In this document: positions 7,371 through 14,043 of the stretch, one piece after another
How the letters are laid out: every line of letters begins with the position of its first letter
Numbering within the stretch: the first letter of the stretch is position 1
NCBI GenBank assembly: GCA_023401925.1
Contig: JAEXDA010000030.1
Location: 1 to 16,732, forward strand
Length of the DNA stretch: 16,732 bases
Direction: 5' to 3'
Source: Bacillota bacterium
GTDB lineage: Bacteria > Bacillota > UBA4882 > UBA8346
Notes under the pieces: model-generated
What the model saw: the letters and a program-made list of their open reading frames with translations, nothing else
What the model was told of the DNA's origin: nothing
Database searches by the model: none
Program-made: the position numbers and the translations under genes

Positions 7371-8000
7371 CTAGTTATAGTTCTCTAAAAGGCCACTAAA
7401 TAAGTGCTCCCGAATAGCCCGTTCCGCAACATCCGGATCTTTGGTCTCTAGTTTTTTAACTAATTCAGTATGACGATAGACAATGTGGTCATACTTGTAA
7501 TTAAAATTGAGTGACGATAACCGATTAGCAGCTATAAATAAATTCAGCTGCATCACCTCTTTAAATTTTTGAACCAAAGTTTTACATTCAGTTAGTTCCA
7601 GTAAATAGCGATGAAAATCAACCTCCCTTTCCCAACATTGCCTGGTATTGGCAGGGGTATCATCAATCAACGCGGCCAGCTTTAATAGTTCCATTTCGTG
7701 TTGAACGATTGGTTCTCCACAATAAAGCCGAGCCGCCTGACATTCCAACGCCTGCCTGAGGATCACTTGACCTCGTAAATCATCTTCCGTAATAACACGA
7801 ATTCGGGTACCCTTACGTGGAATCGACTCCAACAACCCTTCGGTTTCCAATTTTAGCATGGCTTCTAAAGTAGGAGCCACGCTGACTCCTAGTTCGGCTG
7901 CAATTTCCCTTCGGTTAATCAATTCACCCGGAGCCCAATGGTTTTGGAGTATACGTTCCAATAACTCATCATATACCTGTTGAGATAATGAACGTTTCAT
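7371..8000 (-). CDS. GntR-family (FCD) transcriptional regulator
   Basis: This 209-aa protein has an N-terminal winged helix-turn-helix (about 5-70; helices around INRREIAAELGVSVAPTLEAM) and a helical FCD effector domain. Likely metal or ligand residues are Glu126, His130, His177 and His199, in the FCD arrangement, with Glu in the place often held by Asp. Such proteins usually repress sugar-acid genes until the ligand binds. The start has AGAGGT 8 bases upstream. Its promoter carries two palindromic candidate operators, which points to autoregulation and control of the following genes. One oddity is VAPTLEAM where the recognition helix commonly reads SRTPVREAL, so the DNA-binding specificity is likely distinctive. 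Confidence 0.9.
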   Translation of the reverse strand: MKRSLSQQVYDELLERILQNHWAPGELINRREIAAELGVSVAPTLEAMLKLETEGLLESIPRKGTRIRVITEDDLRGQVILRQALECQAARLYCGEPIVQHEMELLKLAALIDDTPANTRQCWEREVDFHRYLLELTECKTLVQKFKEVMQLNLFIAANRLSSLNFNYKYDHIVYRHTELVKKLETKDPDVAERAIREHLFSGLLENYN

Positions 8001-8028
8001 AATACAAGACCTCTGTTATTTTTTATGA

Positions 8029-8085
8029 TATATCACGTGATATACTGCATGATTTCATGATATATCACATGATATTTTTTGTCAA
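8029..8085 (-). promoter_or_regulatory. Promoter with two overlapping operator palindromes
   Basis: On the minus strand TTGACA (8085-8080) and TATCAT (8062-8057) are separated by exactly 17 bases. The motif ATATCACRTGATAT occurs twice. One copy (8062-8075) fills most of the spacer. The other (8030-8043, extended to a perfect 16-base palindrome at 8029-8044) falls about 7-20 bases past the expected transcription start. The copies start 32 bases apart, about three helical turns. This is the layout of a repressor operator pair, most simply for the adjacent GntR protein. Confidence 0.75.
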
Positions 8086-8101
8086 GCATTCTTTTACCCC
8101 T

Positions 8102-8139
8102 AAAAATACCCTGGGTATAATGGACTATCATTCCAGTCC
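8102..8139 (-). terminator. Weak terminator-like hairpins after the amidohydrolase gene
   Basis: On the minus strand a GGACT/AGTCC stem (8122-8139) overlapping the stop codon is followed by ATACCC-A-GGGTAT (8106-8118) and TTTTTA. The second stem is short once a real loop is allowed, so termination is likely partial and some read-through into the regulator gene is plausible. Confidence 0.35.
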
Positions 8140-9408
8140 ATACGTCTCTCCCGCATTCCCCCACAACAACTTCTCCGCCAGACACTCTGCCTCTTTCAGG
8201 CCGATATACCCTTCCTCCATCTTATCCGCCAAGACCTGCGCCACCACATGCCGCCAGGCAAGGAGAGCCCCATAGGCCTCCTCGGAAGTCCAGGTGTCGC
8301 TGCCCCAAGCGATTCTGTTCACCGAGTGAGCCACCTCCAAAAACTCGGCCAACGCTCTTTTTGCCGCCGAAGTGCTGATAATGGGAACCCAGCTCATATC
8401 CAGCCAGACATTGTCATGGTTATGAGCCAGTCCCGCCGCATCAGAACACCATGGATATCCGCAATGCAGTAAAACAAAGCAGATCTCCGGATACCTGGTT
8501 ATCACCGGCTCAAGCAGCAAAGGATTGGACCCTTGCAATTTCCCAAGACCCGTATGAATCTGGAAGGGAACATCCAGTTCCTTGCATAACTCACAAAACC
8601 AGTGAAACATAAAATCGCCGTAATTCTTCCGTTCCCCTTCCGTTACTTCCGAAGGGCGTTTGAAAAAAGTTCGACAGGCCAAATCCTTATCCGGCAAATC
8701 ATACTTCAGCGAACGGTCATAAGCGGACGCCGACTTCAGGGCCACGCCCCCGTGACGGCGCCATTTCAGAAAAAGGGCTTTCAGATAGCGAAGATACTCC
8801 TCAAAATCATCCCGCGGAGCATCCGGATACTGATTGAACGGGCTATTGCCGTCATGGTCCGCCGCCTCGGGATGAAACGATGTCACAAACATATCGGTGC
8901 GCATGGCAACCGAAAATAGTTCCGGATGGCCGTTATCGCTGCCGTAATCCCAATAAGGATCCAGGATGGCCCGTCGATAATTGCCAATCTTCTTTAATAT
9001 TTCAAAGTCTGCCCCGTCTTCCCGGTGCCTCCCGGCAATCTTTCCGGAAATTTCATCCCAATTCCCGGCAGAAAGCGGAGCATCGAACCCGTAAATCTCT
9101 TGCAGCGCCTTTTCCAGCCACACAAAATAACTGTTATAACGAACTTGGGCTAAGAAATCCCCCCGCCGCTCTTTTTCATCCACGGGGATACCAAAAGAAA
9201 AAGGACGTTCCCGGACGGTTGGAATATAGTCCCGGACCCTGCCCGTCCACTTCTTTGATTGGGCAACCGCTGTCAGATAGGAGTTGGCAAAAAGCAAGTC
9301 CAGGGTCAATGCCTTTTGAAAAGAACCCGGCAACTGGTGTTCATGGGTGGATACGACTGGTATTTTACCGATTGCTTGGTATAATCCCGGATAATATTTT
9401 GAACCCAT
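8128..9408 (-). CDS. Metal-dependent amidohydrolase, uronate isomerase-related
   Basis: This 426-aa protein belongs to the amidohydrolase superfamily (Amidohydro_2 type, distantly related to glucuronate isomerase UxaC). Metal-site candidates are the HxH pair His22 and His24 in STHEHQ, Lys225 in ALKSAS, His285 in IHTGLG, His315 in LLHCGYPW and Asp371 in WGSDTW. The reaction is unknown; hydrolysis or isomerisation of an acidic sugar or lactone would suit the neighbours. The ATG at 9408 has GGAGG 7 bases upstream; longer starts (TTG at 9459, ATG at 9426) lack an equally good site. It has its own promoter and lies upstream of the GntR gene, so its link to the rest of the locus rests on position. 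Confidence 0.75.
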   Translation of the reverse strand: MGSKYYPGLYQAIGKIPVVSTHEHQLPGSFQKALTLDLLFANSYLTAVAQSKKWTGRVRDYIPTVRERPFSFGIPVDEKERRGDFLAQVRYNSYFVWLEKALQEIYGFDAPLSAGNWDEISGKIAGRHREDGADFEILKKIGNYRRAILDPYWDYGSDNGHPELFSVAMRTDMFVTSFHPEAADHDGNSPFNQYPDAPRDDFEEYLRYLKALFLKWRRHGGVALKSASAYDRSLKYDLPDKDLACRTFFKRPSEVTEGERKNYGDFMFHWFCELCKELDVPFQIHTGLGKLQGSNPLLLEPVITRYPEICFVLLHCGYPWCSDAAGLAHNHDNVWLDMSWVPIISTSAAKRALAEFLEVAHSVNRIAWGSDTWTSEEAYGALLAWRHVVAQVLADKMEEGYIGLKEAECLAEKLLWGNAGETYGLE

Positions 9409-9480
9409 CCCAATCCTCCATTCCATCGATCCATAGCTGCTTCCGGGCCTCTTGAGCAAAAACTTCTGATTGTATTCTTT

Positions 9481-9509
9481 ATTGTAGTATAGAATATTAT
9501 TTTAAGCAA
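9481..9509 (-). promoter_or_regulatory. Promoter of the amidohydrolase gene
   Basis: On the minus strand TTGCTT (9509-9504) and TACAAT (9486-9481) are spaced by 17 bases, with the predicted start about 65 bases before the chosen ATG. No ATATCACRTGATAT site is visible here, so control may differ from that of the regulator promoter. Confidence 0.5.
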
Positions 9510-9555
9510 TAATGTATTAAATTTGAACATAAAATTTTCCCAAAAAATTAAATGA

Positions 9556-9603
9556 TTGTAAAAATTTTACATGATTATGGTATAATAATTTCAGGTAGCT
9601 ACC
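9556..9603 (+). promoter_or_regulatory. Promoter with operator-like palindromes for the deacetylase
   Basis: TATAAT at 9581-9586 is a perfect -10; TTGTAA at 9556-9561 could be a -35 with a 19-base spacer. TGTAAAAATTTTACA (9557-9571) is a perfect 7+1+7 palindrome lying over the -35 and spacer, and GGTAGCTACC (9594-9603) is a perfect palindrome at the expected transcript start. Both are positioned like repressor sites. The binding factors are unknown. Confidence 0.5.
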
Positions 9604-9644
9604 GATTGCGTGGACGCATAATAAAGAAAGGGGTGTTATCATTG

Positions 9645-11066
9645 ATGAAAACCAACCCGCAAAAACGAATGATTTATGCGCTATCTCTGATAGCCGGCAT
9701 TTTTATCCTGGGCGGTCTGATTGGGCCGGCTCAACAAACCACCATCGCCATCGCCGCCAGCAATTATTCCGTAGATTATAGCCAAAATGATTGGGGGACT
9801 GGAGCCACCGTGAATGTGACCATCACCAATAATGACTCAACCGACATCAACGGCTGGACCTTGGGGTGGACCTTCCCCGGCAACCAGAAGATCTCCAACA
9901 TGTGGAACGCCTCCTATACCCAAAGCGGAGCTTCCGTAACAGCCACCAACCTATCCTACAACTCGGCAATTCCCGCCAACGGCGGCAAGGTAAGCTTTGG
10001 CTTTAACCTCTCTTATAGCGGGACCAACGCCAAACCCGCCGGCTTTACATTAAACGGATCCGGTCCCTCACCGACGCCAACGCCGACCGTGACACCAACC
10101 CCGACACCAACCATAACGCCAACGCCGACCCCGCCTCCAATCGGACCGTCGGGCCTGCCGGTTCCTCCGGGCAGCGATAACGTTCCCCGGCCATCGGGAA
10201 CTCCGGGCAACCTGACCGTCATTAACTGGGCAGGTTTTACCGGCGCGGTTTCCTACACCTTCGACGACTCCAACTCGTCCCAGATCAGCCACTACTCTGA
10301 GCTCAACGCTCTCGGAGTACACCTGACCTTCTATCTTCAAACCAACAAGAGCGAAGCAGCCAACAGCATCTGGGCGCAAGCGCTTTTAAATGGGCACGAG
10401 CTCGGCAATCATACCCAAAGCCATCCCCAAACCGGCAATGGAAGCGATATCGATGCGGCAACCACATTTATTCAACAGCATTTCGGAGTAACACCCTTAA
10501 CCATGGCGGCGCCCTACGGTGATTCCAGCTACATCAGCCTTGCTTCAAGCAGATTCCTGATCAACCGGGGTGTCCAGGGCGGCTCCATTGCGCCTAACAG
10601 TAATACCGATCCCTATAACCTGCCTTGTTTTATTCCGGCGACCGGCGCCGCAGCCAGCGCCATGACCGCTCCCGTCAGTTCCGCCAGAACCTCGGGAAAC
10701 TGGCAGATTCTTCTAGTCCATGGATTCAGCGGCGGCAGTGACGGCGCATACCAGCCTGTCGATATCGCCCAGTTCACCAGCAGCGCAAACTCGGTCAAAG
10801 CTTTCGGCGATCTCTGGATCGACAGCGTCATCAACATCGGCGCATACTGGCGGGCCCAGAAGCTGTTTTCGTCCCTTTCACCCACCATCTCCGGAACCGA
10901 AATGACTTACCGGTGGACTTTGCCGGCCCATTTCCCAAGCGGCAAATACCTCCGGGTCAAAGTCAGCGGCGGCACGCTCCGGCAAAACAACCAGGTCCTC
11001 AATTGGGACGGCCATGGCTATTATGAAATCTCTCTAGACGCGGGCTCACTCACCATATCTCAATAA
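9645..11066 (+). CDS. Secreted CBM2-linker-CE4 polysaccharide deacetylase
   Basis: This 473-aa modular protein has a signal peptide (about 1-38, ending IAIAA), a CBM2 cellulose/chitin-binding module (about 39-139, with WTLGWTFPG and YNSAIPANG), a Pro-Thr linker (140-168) and a CE4 deacetylase domain (about 195-365). CE4 marks are TFDD with Asp207 and Asp208, the metal histidines of HTQSH (256, 260), APYGD (289-293) and LLVHG with His359. The usual Arg before PPYG is absent, so activity or specificity may be altered. A beta-rich C-terminal domain (about 410-473) is unassigned. It would remove acetyl groups from xylan, chitin or a related polymer outside the cell. ATG 9645 follows AAAGGGG; a TTG one codon earlier is possible. 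The gene is visibly richer in G+C than its neighbours. Confidence 0.88.
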   Translation: MKTNPQKRMIYALSLIAGIFILGGLIGPAQQTTIAIAASNYSVDYSQNDWGTGATVNVTITNNDSTDINGWTLGWTFPGNQKISNMWNASYTQSGASVTATNLSYNSAIPANGGKVSFGFNLSYSGTNAKPAGFTLNGSGPSPTPTPTVTPTPTPTITPTPTPPPIGPSGLPVPPGSDNVPRPSGTPGNLTVINWAGFTGAVSYTFDDSNSSQISHYSELNALGVHLTFYLQTNKSEAANSIWAQALLNGHELGNHTQSHPQTGNGSDIDAATTFIQQHFGVTPLTMAAPYGDSSYISLASSRFLINRGVQGGSIAPNSNTDPYNLPCFIPATGAAASAMTAPVSSARTSGNWQILLVHGFSGGSDGAYQPVDIAQFTSSANSVKAFGDLWIDSVINIGAYWRAQKLFSSLSPTISGTEMTYRWTLPAHFPSGKYLRVKVSGGTLRQNNQVLNWDGHGYYEISLDAGSLTISQ

Positions 11067-11130
11067 ACGGACCGGCACCTCTCTCAAGATGCCAGGAAAC
11101 TTGAACGCTTTTTAACCCAAATCATTCACT

Positions 11131-11167
11131 CCGGCACCCCTTCCCGATTCGGGAAGGGGCCGGGGGT
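11131..11167. repeat. REP-like GC-rich stem-loop
   Basis: CCCCTTCCCG and CGGGAAGGGG form a 10-bp stem on a three-base loop (11137-11159), flanked by CCGG on both sides and followed by GGGGGTTAGG. No T-tract follows. Sequences of this GGGAAGGGG...GGGGGTTAGGT kind are familiar intergenic repeats in several bacterial genomes, so I call it REP-like rather than a terminator. It may still stabilise the deacetylase message. Confidence 0.5.
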
Positions 11168-11305
11168 TAGGTCGAAATAGGCATCTTGGACTTGATGAAC
11201 GATAAACAATCTTTTTCGCCACGAAGAAATTCCCGCACAATTATAGAAACATTTACCAGCCATAGATTACCCGGACCTCACATACCCTGGATTGGAGGTA
11301 ATCCA

Positions 11306-12355
11306 ATGGGAACATTAAAAATAGCCGGTTCAATCAATCTCGCTCAATTTTGGCCCACCGGTAAATCCGATGCCGATACCACGAAAATCATCCTGAATCC
11401 TCAATCTTTTCTATATCAGACAGACGGGGCCGCCGAATTCAAAGAAACCAATGTATTTCAGGATGCCAGGGTAAAAAGCGAAGCCGGGTTGAAGCCGGTC
11501 ATTCATTATAAAAATACCTCCCAGCCCCGGATCACTATCAGACTGCAGGGAATTGACGCCCCGGAGTTGCATTATAAACTGTATGGAAAACTATCCAAAG
11601 GACATCTTTCTCCCGAAGAATACGGACGTTTGAAAAAAGTAAATACCGAAAACGAATTCCGTCAATATTTTGCGGAAACGGCCACCGTCGAATTGCAGAA
11701 GATGTTGATAGCCAATTCAAATAGCCACAGCCGGGCCGATTGCTTTTTTGTCTCGGGAAATATTGAAAAGCCGGGGGATGGATGCGACGTTTACGGCCGT
11801 TTTGTGGGCGACATCATCATCACCGGCGAGGCTGGTCAAACCATCAACATCAACCATTGGCTGCTGGAAAACGGCTGGGTTTTCCCGGCATTTTATAATT
11901 CCTTATCCGAGCGGGAGATTACCGATTTGCTAGCCCTCTATAAAAAAGGGCAAACCGCACCCGGGCACACTTTGCACTACTATACTTCCGAGATCAAAAC
12001 CTTTGATTTTCAGCTGCAATTCCGGGACCCCAAACAAAACCCGGTGTATCATCCGGCCGACGACAAAGGAAAGGTGATTCTGCCGAAATTCTTTCGCAGA
12101 TGGTCCATATATAATCTTTACCAGTTGGCAGCGATCAACATCGGAACATTTAAAGAGTATCTGGAGTCCAAGGAAGATGACCGCTTAATCCTACGGCCCG
12201 ATTTAAAGAAATACCGCCAAAGCCAAAAAGGTTCCATCCCCCTCAGCCAGGTTTTTGACGGTGTCCAAGTGATGGCGAAGCCGGAAGACATGATCTTCAT
12301 CGAAAAACCCGCCGTCTTGGTAGATGAAAATGATGGTGAAATCATTTCCTTTTAG
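11306..12355 (+). CDS. Staphylococcal-nuclease-fold protein
   Basis: This 349-aa protein has an SNase-like (TNase) domain. Family marks are DADT (22-25), where the nuclease has DGDT; RLQGIDAPE (79-87), which supplies the Arg and Glu of the active site; DVYGRFVGDII (161-171) with Arg165 as the second catalytic arginine; and NHWLLENGWVFP (183-194). All three catalytic positions are therefore present. An insert of some 50 residues lies between the first two motifs, and about 120 C-terminal residues fall outside the domain. No signal peptide is visible, so it is probably cytoplasmic, unlike secreted micrococcal nuclease. ATG 11306 is chosen because GGAGGT lies 6 bases upstream. The C-terminal function and substrate are unknown. 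Confidence 0.8.
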   Translation: MGTLKIAGSINLAQFWPTGKSDADTTKIILNPQSFLYQTDGAAEFKETNVFQDARVKSEAGLKPVIHYKNTSQPRITIRLQGIDAPELHYKLYGKLSKGHLSPEEYGRLKKVNTENEFRQYFAETATVELQKMLIANSNSHSRADCFFVSGNIEKPGDGCDVYGRFVGDIIITGEAGQTININHWLLENGWVFPAFYNSLSEREITDLLALYKKGQTAPGHTLHYYTSEIKTFDFQLQFRDPKQNPVYHPADDKGKVILPKFFRRWSIYNLYQLAAINIGTFKEYLESKEDDRLILRPDLKKYRQSQKGSIPLSQVFDGVQVMAKPEDMIFIEKPAVLVDENDGEIISF

Positions 12356-12373
12356 CCGTCAAAACAGGGCATC

Positions 12374-12802
12374 TCAGGATGATAGTGTCCCATGATTTTG
12401 ATCCAGCAACGGATAAAGATATTTTTCTTCCCTGACTATCCTCTTTCTGATCGCCTCCATCACCTTTCCCGACTCCCCCAAAAATTCCCCAGGCGCATTT
12501 TTGATTTTTACATCCCCCAGGTATTTATTTTTAAAATCACCAAATATCTGAGCCAAGCTCCCCATTTCCGATGCAAATTGTTTACTCGTTTCCTGGATTT
12601 TCGGGTCCTGTTTTTTCATCAGACAGGGATATATAAATTGATCTTCGCTGGCTAGGTGCATCGAAAGCTTCCCCGATAAGGCGCCCAGCAATAACGAAAT
12701 ATCAAATGCATTTTCTCTCACTTTGGGTATCGAGTTGTACATCGATATTTTCTGGGCCAGTTGTAAAATATCAGCGTGTTGGCGTTGGATAATCTCAAAC
12801 AT
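12374..12802 (-). CDS. Hemerythrin-like HHE domain protein, degenerate metal site
   Basis: This 142-aa all-helical protein aligns with the hemerythrin HHE cation-binding domain, which normally binds two irons using five histidines and two acids. His9, His49 and Glu53 (in MHLASEDQFIYP) and the late REEKYLYPLL acid pair are present. The usual EH of the third helix reads EM (79-80), and the histidine before the last EE is Arg. At least two ligands therefore appear lost, and it may bind one metal or none. ATG 12802 has AAAGGAG 8 bases upstream. It ends 18 bases from the convergent nuclease-fold gene. Roles in oxygen, NO or iron handling are known for relatives but are not assured here. Confidence 0.7.
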   Translation of the reverse strand: MFEIIQRQHADILQLAQKISMYNSIPKVRENAFDISLLLGALSGKLSMHLASEDQFIYPCLMKKQDPKIQETSKQFASEMGSLAQIFGDFKNKYLGDVKIKNAPGEFLGESGKVMEAIRKRIVREEKYLYPLLDQNHGTLSS

Positions 12803-12850
12803 GTTCCATTCTCCTTTCATTTCGTTTATCAATCGTATTATAATGGTGTA

Positions 12851-12879
12851 AAAACCAAAAATCGGTAGCCAGAGCTACC
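12851..12879 (-). terminator. GGTAGC/GCTACC hairpin with T-tract
   Basis: On the minus strand a perfect 6-bp stem with a TCTG loop (12864-12879) is followed by GATTTTTGGTTTTT. It sits between the stronger terminator at 12909-12943 and the hemerythrin-like gene, so it could be a back-up terminator. A TATAAT-like element (12842-12837) lies just beyond it. Confidence 0.4.
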
Positions 12880-12908
12880 AGAAAATAGACGGTTTGAGTT
12901 TTGATCAT

Positions 12909-12943
12909 GAAAAAAGCCCGCCATCCAAATGGGATAGCGGGCT
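12909..12943 (-). terminator. Intrinsic terminator after a small minus-strand gene
   Basis: On the minus strand AGCCCGCTATCC and GGATGGCGGGCT form an almost perfect 12-bp stem (12915-12943), followed by TTTTTT. The stop codon of the 48-codon frame at 12942-13088 runs into the stem, which supports transcription from that side. Confidence 0.75.
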
Positions 12944-13088
12944 AGAATGAAGGAGGCCTTTCCATGAAGAAATTGGTATTGTATTTATCATAACGTCTTT
13001 GATTCGAAATCGTTTCCCGGAAATCATGACCGCCAATGAAAAATGAATTCAAACCAATAACGATAAGGTTGATACTCCCTTTATCCAT
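12942..13088 (-). CDS. Candidate small protein, 48 aa
   Basis: The frame encodes 48 residues, starting MDKGSINLIVIGLNSFFIGG, with a hydrophobic first half and a polar, charged second half. Support comes from a GGTGGGG purine run 7 bases before the ATG, a stop codon that abuts a strong terminator, and a similar small gene directly upstream. The ribosome site would be inside the hairpin at 13096-13120. I recognise no family. Chance occurrence remains possible. Confidence 0.4.
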   Translation of the reverse strand: MDKGSINLIVIGLNSFFIGGHDFRETISNQRRYDKYNTNFFMERPPSF

Positions 13089-13091
13089 TCA

Positions 13092-13120
13092 AAAGCCCCA
13101 CCACCTGATAAGCGATGGGG
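13092..13120 (-). terminator. Terminator-like hairpin between two small genes
   Basis: On the minus strand CCCCA and TGGGG close a stem with further pairs inside, followed by CTTTTG. It would end the YjcZ-like transcript, or alternatively hide the ribosome site of the next small frame. Confidence 0.45.
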
Positions 13121-13173
13121 ACTATTTCTTTTCTATTGATGACGGTTACCTTGAAAGGACAATCCCTTGATTC

Positions 13174-13293
13174 TTAGATGAAGCCGCCGCCAAAGCATCC
13201 ACCACAACCAATAACCAACAGTACGAAGATCAAGAACATCAGCCACCCATTACAGGAAAAACCACAACCTGCTCCTCCAAGACCATCTGCCAT
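13174..13293 (-). CDS. YjcZ-like small sporulation-associated protein
   Basis: This 39-aa protein has a Gly/Cys-rich start (MADGLGGAGCGFSC), a single hydrophobic membrane segment (WLMFLIFVLLVIGCGG) and a Gly-rich tail (CFGGGFI). This matches the layout of the tiny YjcZ-type proteins of spore formers: a short Gly-rich end beside one transmembrane stretch. GGAGAG lies 6 bases before the ATG. A CATATATTA element (13355-13347) fits the CATAnnnTA -10 of mother-cell sigma factors. Four cysteines in 39 residues are unusual. The function of the family is poorly known, and assignment rests on composition rather than alignment. Confidence 0.65.
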   Translation of the reverse strand: MADGLGGAGCGFSCNGWLMFLIFVLLVIGCGGCFGGGFI

Positions 13294-13346
13294 TCTTATC
13301 TCTCCTTTCCTATGTCGCGCGCCTCTTGTAAGGCGATCTTTGATAT

Positions 13347-13355
13347 TAATATATG
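13347..13355 (-). promoter_or_regulatory. Sporulation-type -10 element
   Basis: CATATATTA on the minus strand matches the CATAnnnTA -10 shared by sigma-E and sigma-K promoters, about 54 bases before the YjcZ-like start. I see no decisive -35, so this is a partial match. Confidence 0.35.
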
Positions 13356-13431
13356 ATTTCCCCTTTTACAAAGGAATTGGGCTAAAGTTATTTTCATCAG
13401 GGAATTTGGCATTCCACCCAAGACTCCGTTT

Positions 13432-13632
13432 TTAATTTTTCTTGGCACTTTCGATCTTTTTCTTCGCATATTCCATTAAGTCGCGGCGAAACTGGTTTTC
13501 CCGATGGATATTAAACGCAGGAATATCCAACACCCAGTTATAGTTTTTACTTCGCTGCAAGGTGCCAATCTCTTTATCATCCAGCATCACGTTATAAAAA
13601 CTTTCACTTACATGTTCCCAGTTAATTTTCAT
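13432..13632 (-). CDS. Hypothetical protein, 66 aa
   Basis: A small hydrophilic protein beginning MKINWEHVSESFYNVMLDDK, with a basic, probably helical C-terminus (RRDLMEYAKKKIESAKKN). AGAGG lies 5 bases before the ATG. The start overlaps the end of an apparently frameshifted upstream gene by 11 bases, as in a translationally coupled pair. I do not recognise a family. Confidence 0.6.
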   Translation of the reverse strand: MKINWEHVSESFYNVMLDDKEIGTLQRSKNYNWVLDIPAFNIHRENQFRRDLMEYAKKKIESAKKN

Positions 13633-13793
13633 TTCTGCCTCTTATCAATCGATTATAAGTCGATTCCGATTTTTCCAAGTCATTTAACTTTTCAAGCGCT
13701 GCTTCTTGCTAAATCAATAGTTTCTTCCGGTATACCGCTATGATGTTCCCTTAAAAACGTAGAGGCTTCCAGGATGGACTTACGATTGACCAA
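13622..13793 (-). pseudogene. Apparently frameshifted small gene
   Basis: The first part (TTG at 13793, AAAGGAG just upstream) reads MVNRKSILEASTFLREHHSG..., continues IPEETIDLARSSA and stops at 13692. Shifting frame near ETIDLA continues as QEAALEKLNDLEKSEST and runs to a stop at 13622, overlapping the next start. Both halves have helical, protein-like composition, and their junction gives a natural sequence, so a single-base indel in a real gene of about 57 codons or more is likely. A further in-frame stop upstream suggests either that the TTG is the true start or that there is more decay. A sequencing error at the shift is the alternative. Confidence 0.45.
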
Positions 13794-13987
13794 AGCACTC
13801 CTTTGACCTTCTCTCTCTATTTAATTATCCCTCATTTTGGTAAATTTGGCAACCGCGTTTACCTATCCTCTCCGTTGAATTTTTCTTATAGAGTTTACAA
13901 TCCCCCGCTCCGGAGAAATAAGCCTTCCGTTATCCTGGACGGATAAATATTTAGACAATCAGGCCGGAAAGAAACCGTTTTAAAAAT

Positions 13988-14022
13988 AAAAATCCCTGCC
14001 AAAACAATCAACAAGGATTTTT
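13988..14022. terminator. Possible bidirectional terminator
   Basis: AAAAATCC (13988-13995) pairs with GGATTTTT (14015-14022) around a 19-base loop, giving T-runs on the 3' side in both directions. It follows the 61-aa minus-strand gene. The stem is A/T-rich and the loop long, so this is a modest call. Confidence 0.35.
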
Positions 14023-14043
14023 TCGATCGATGGGTTAGAAATT

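Noticed and set aside
8248..9455. Plus-strand frames opposite the amidohydrolase gene
   Set aside because: They are antisense shadows with Arg-, Ser- and Pro-rich composition, while the minus-strand product has clear family motifs.
10013..10222. A minus-strand Gly/Val-rich frame opposite the deacetylase linker
   Set aside because: It is the antisense reading of the repetitive Pro-Thr linker codons.
12864..12879. GGTAGCCAGAGCTACC resembling part of a c-di-GMP-I (GEMM) riboswitch
   Set aside because: The rest of the aptamer, including the GCAAA-type core and second helix, is absent; a simple hairpin with a T-tract explains it.
12964..12993. A plus-strand nine-residue frame MKKLVLYLS behind a strong AAGGAGG
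   Set aside because: It lies antisense to the better supported 48-codon frame, is followed by no gene to regulate, and the adjacent hairpin terminates in the other direction.
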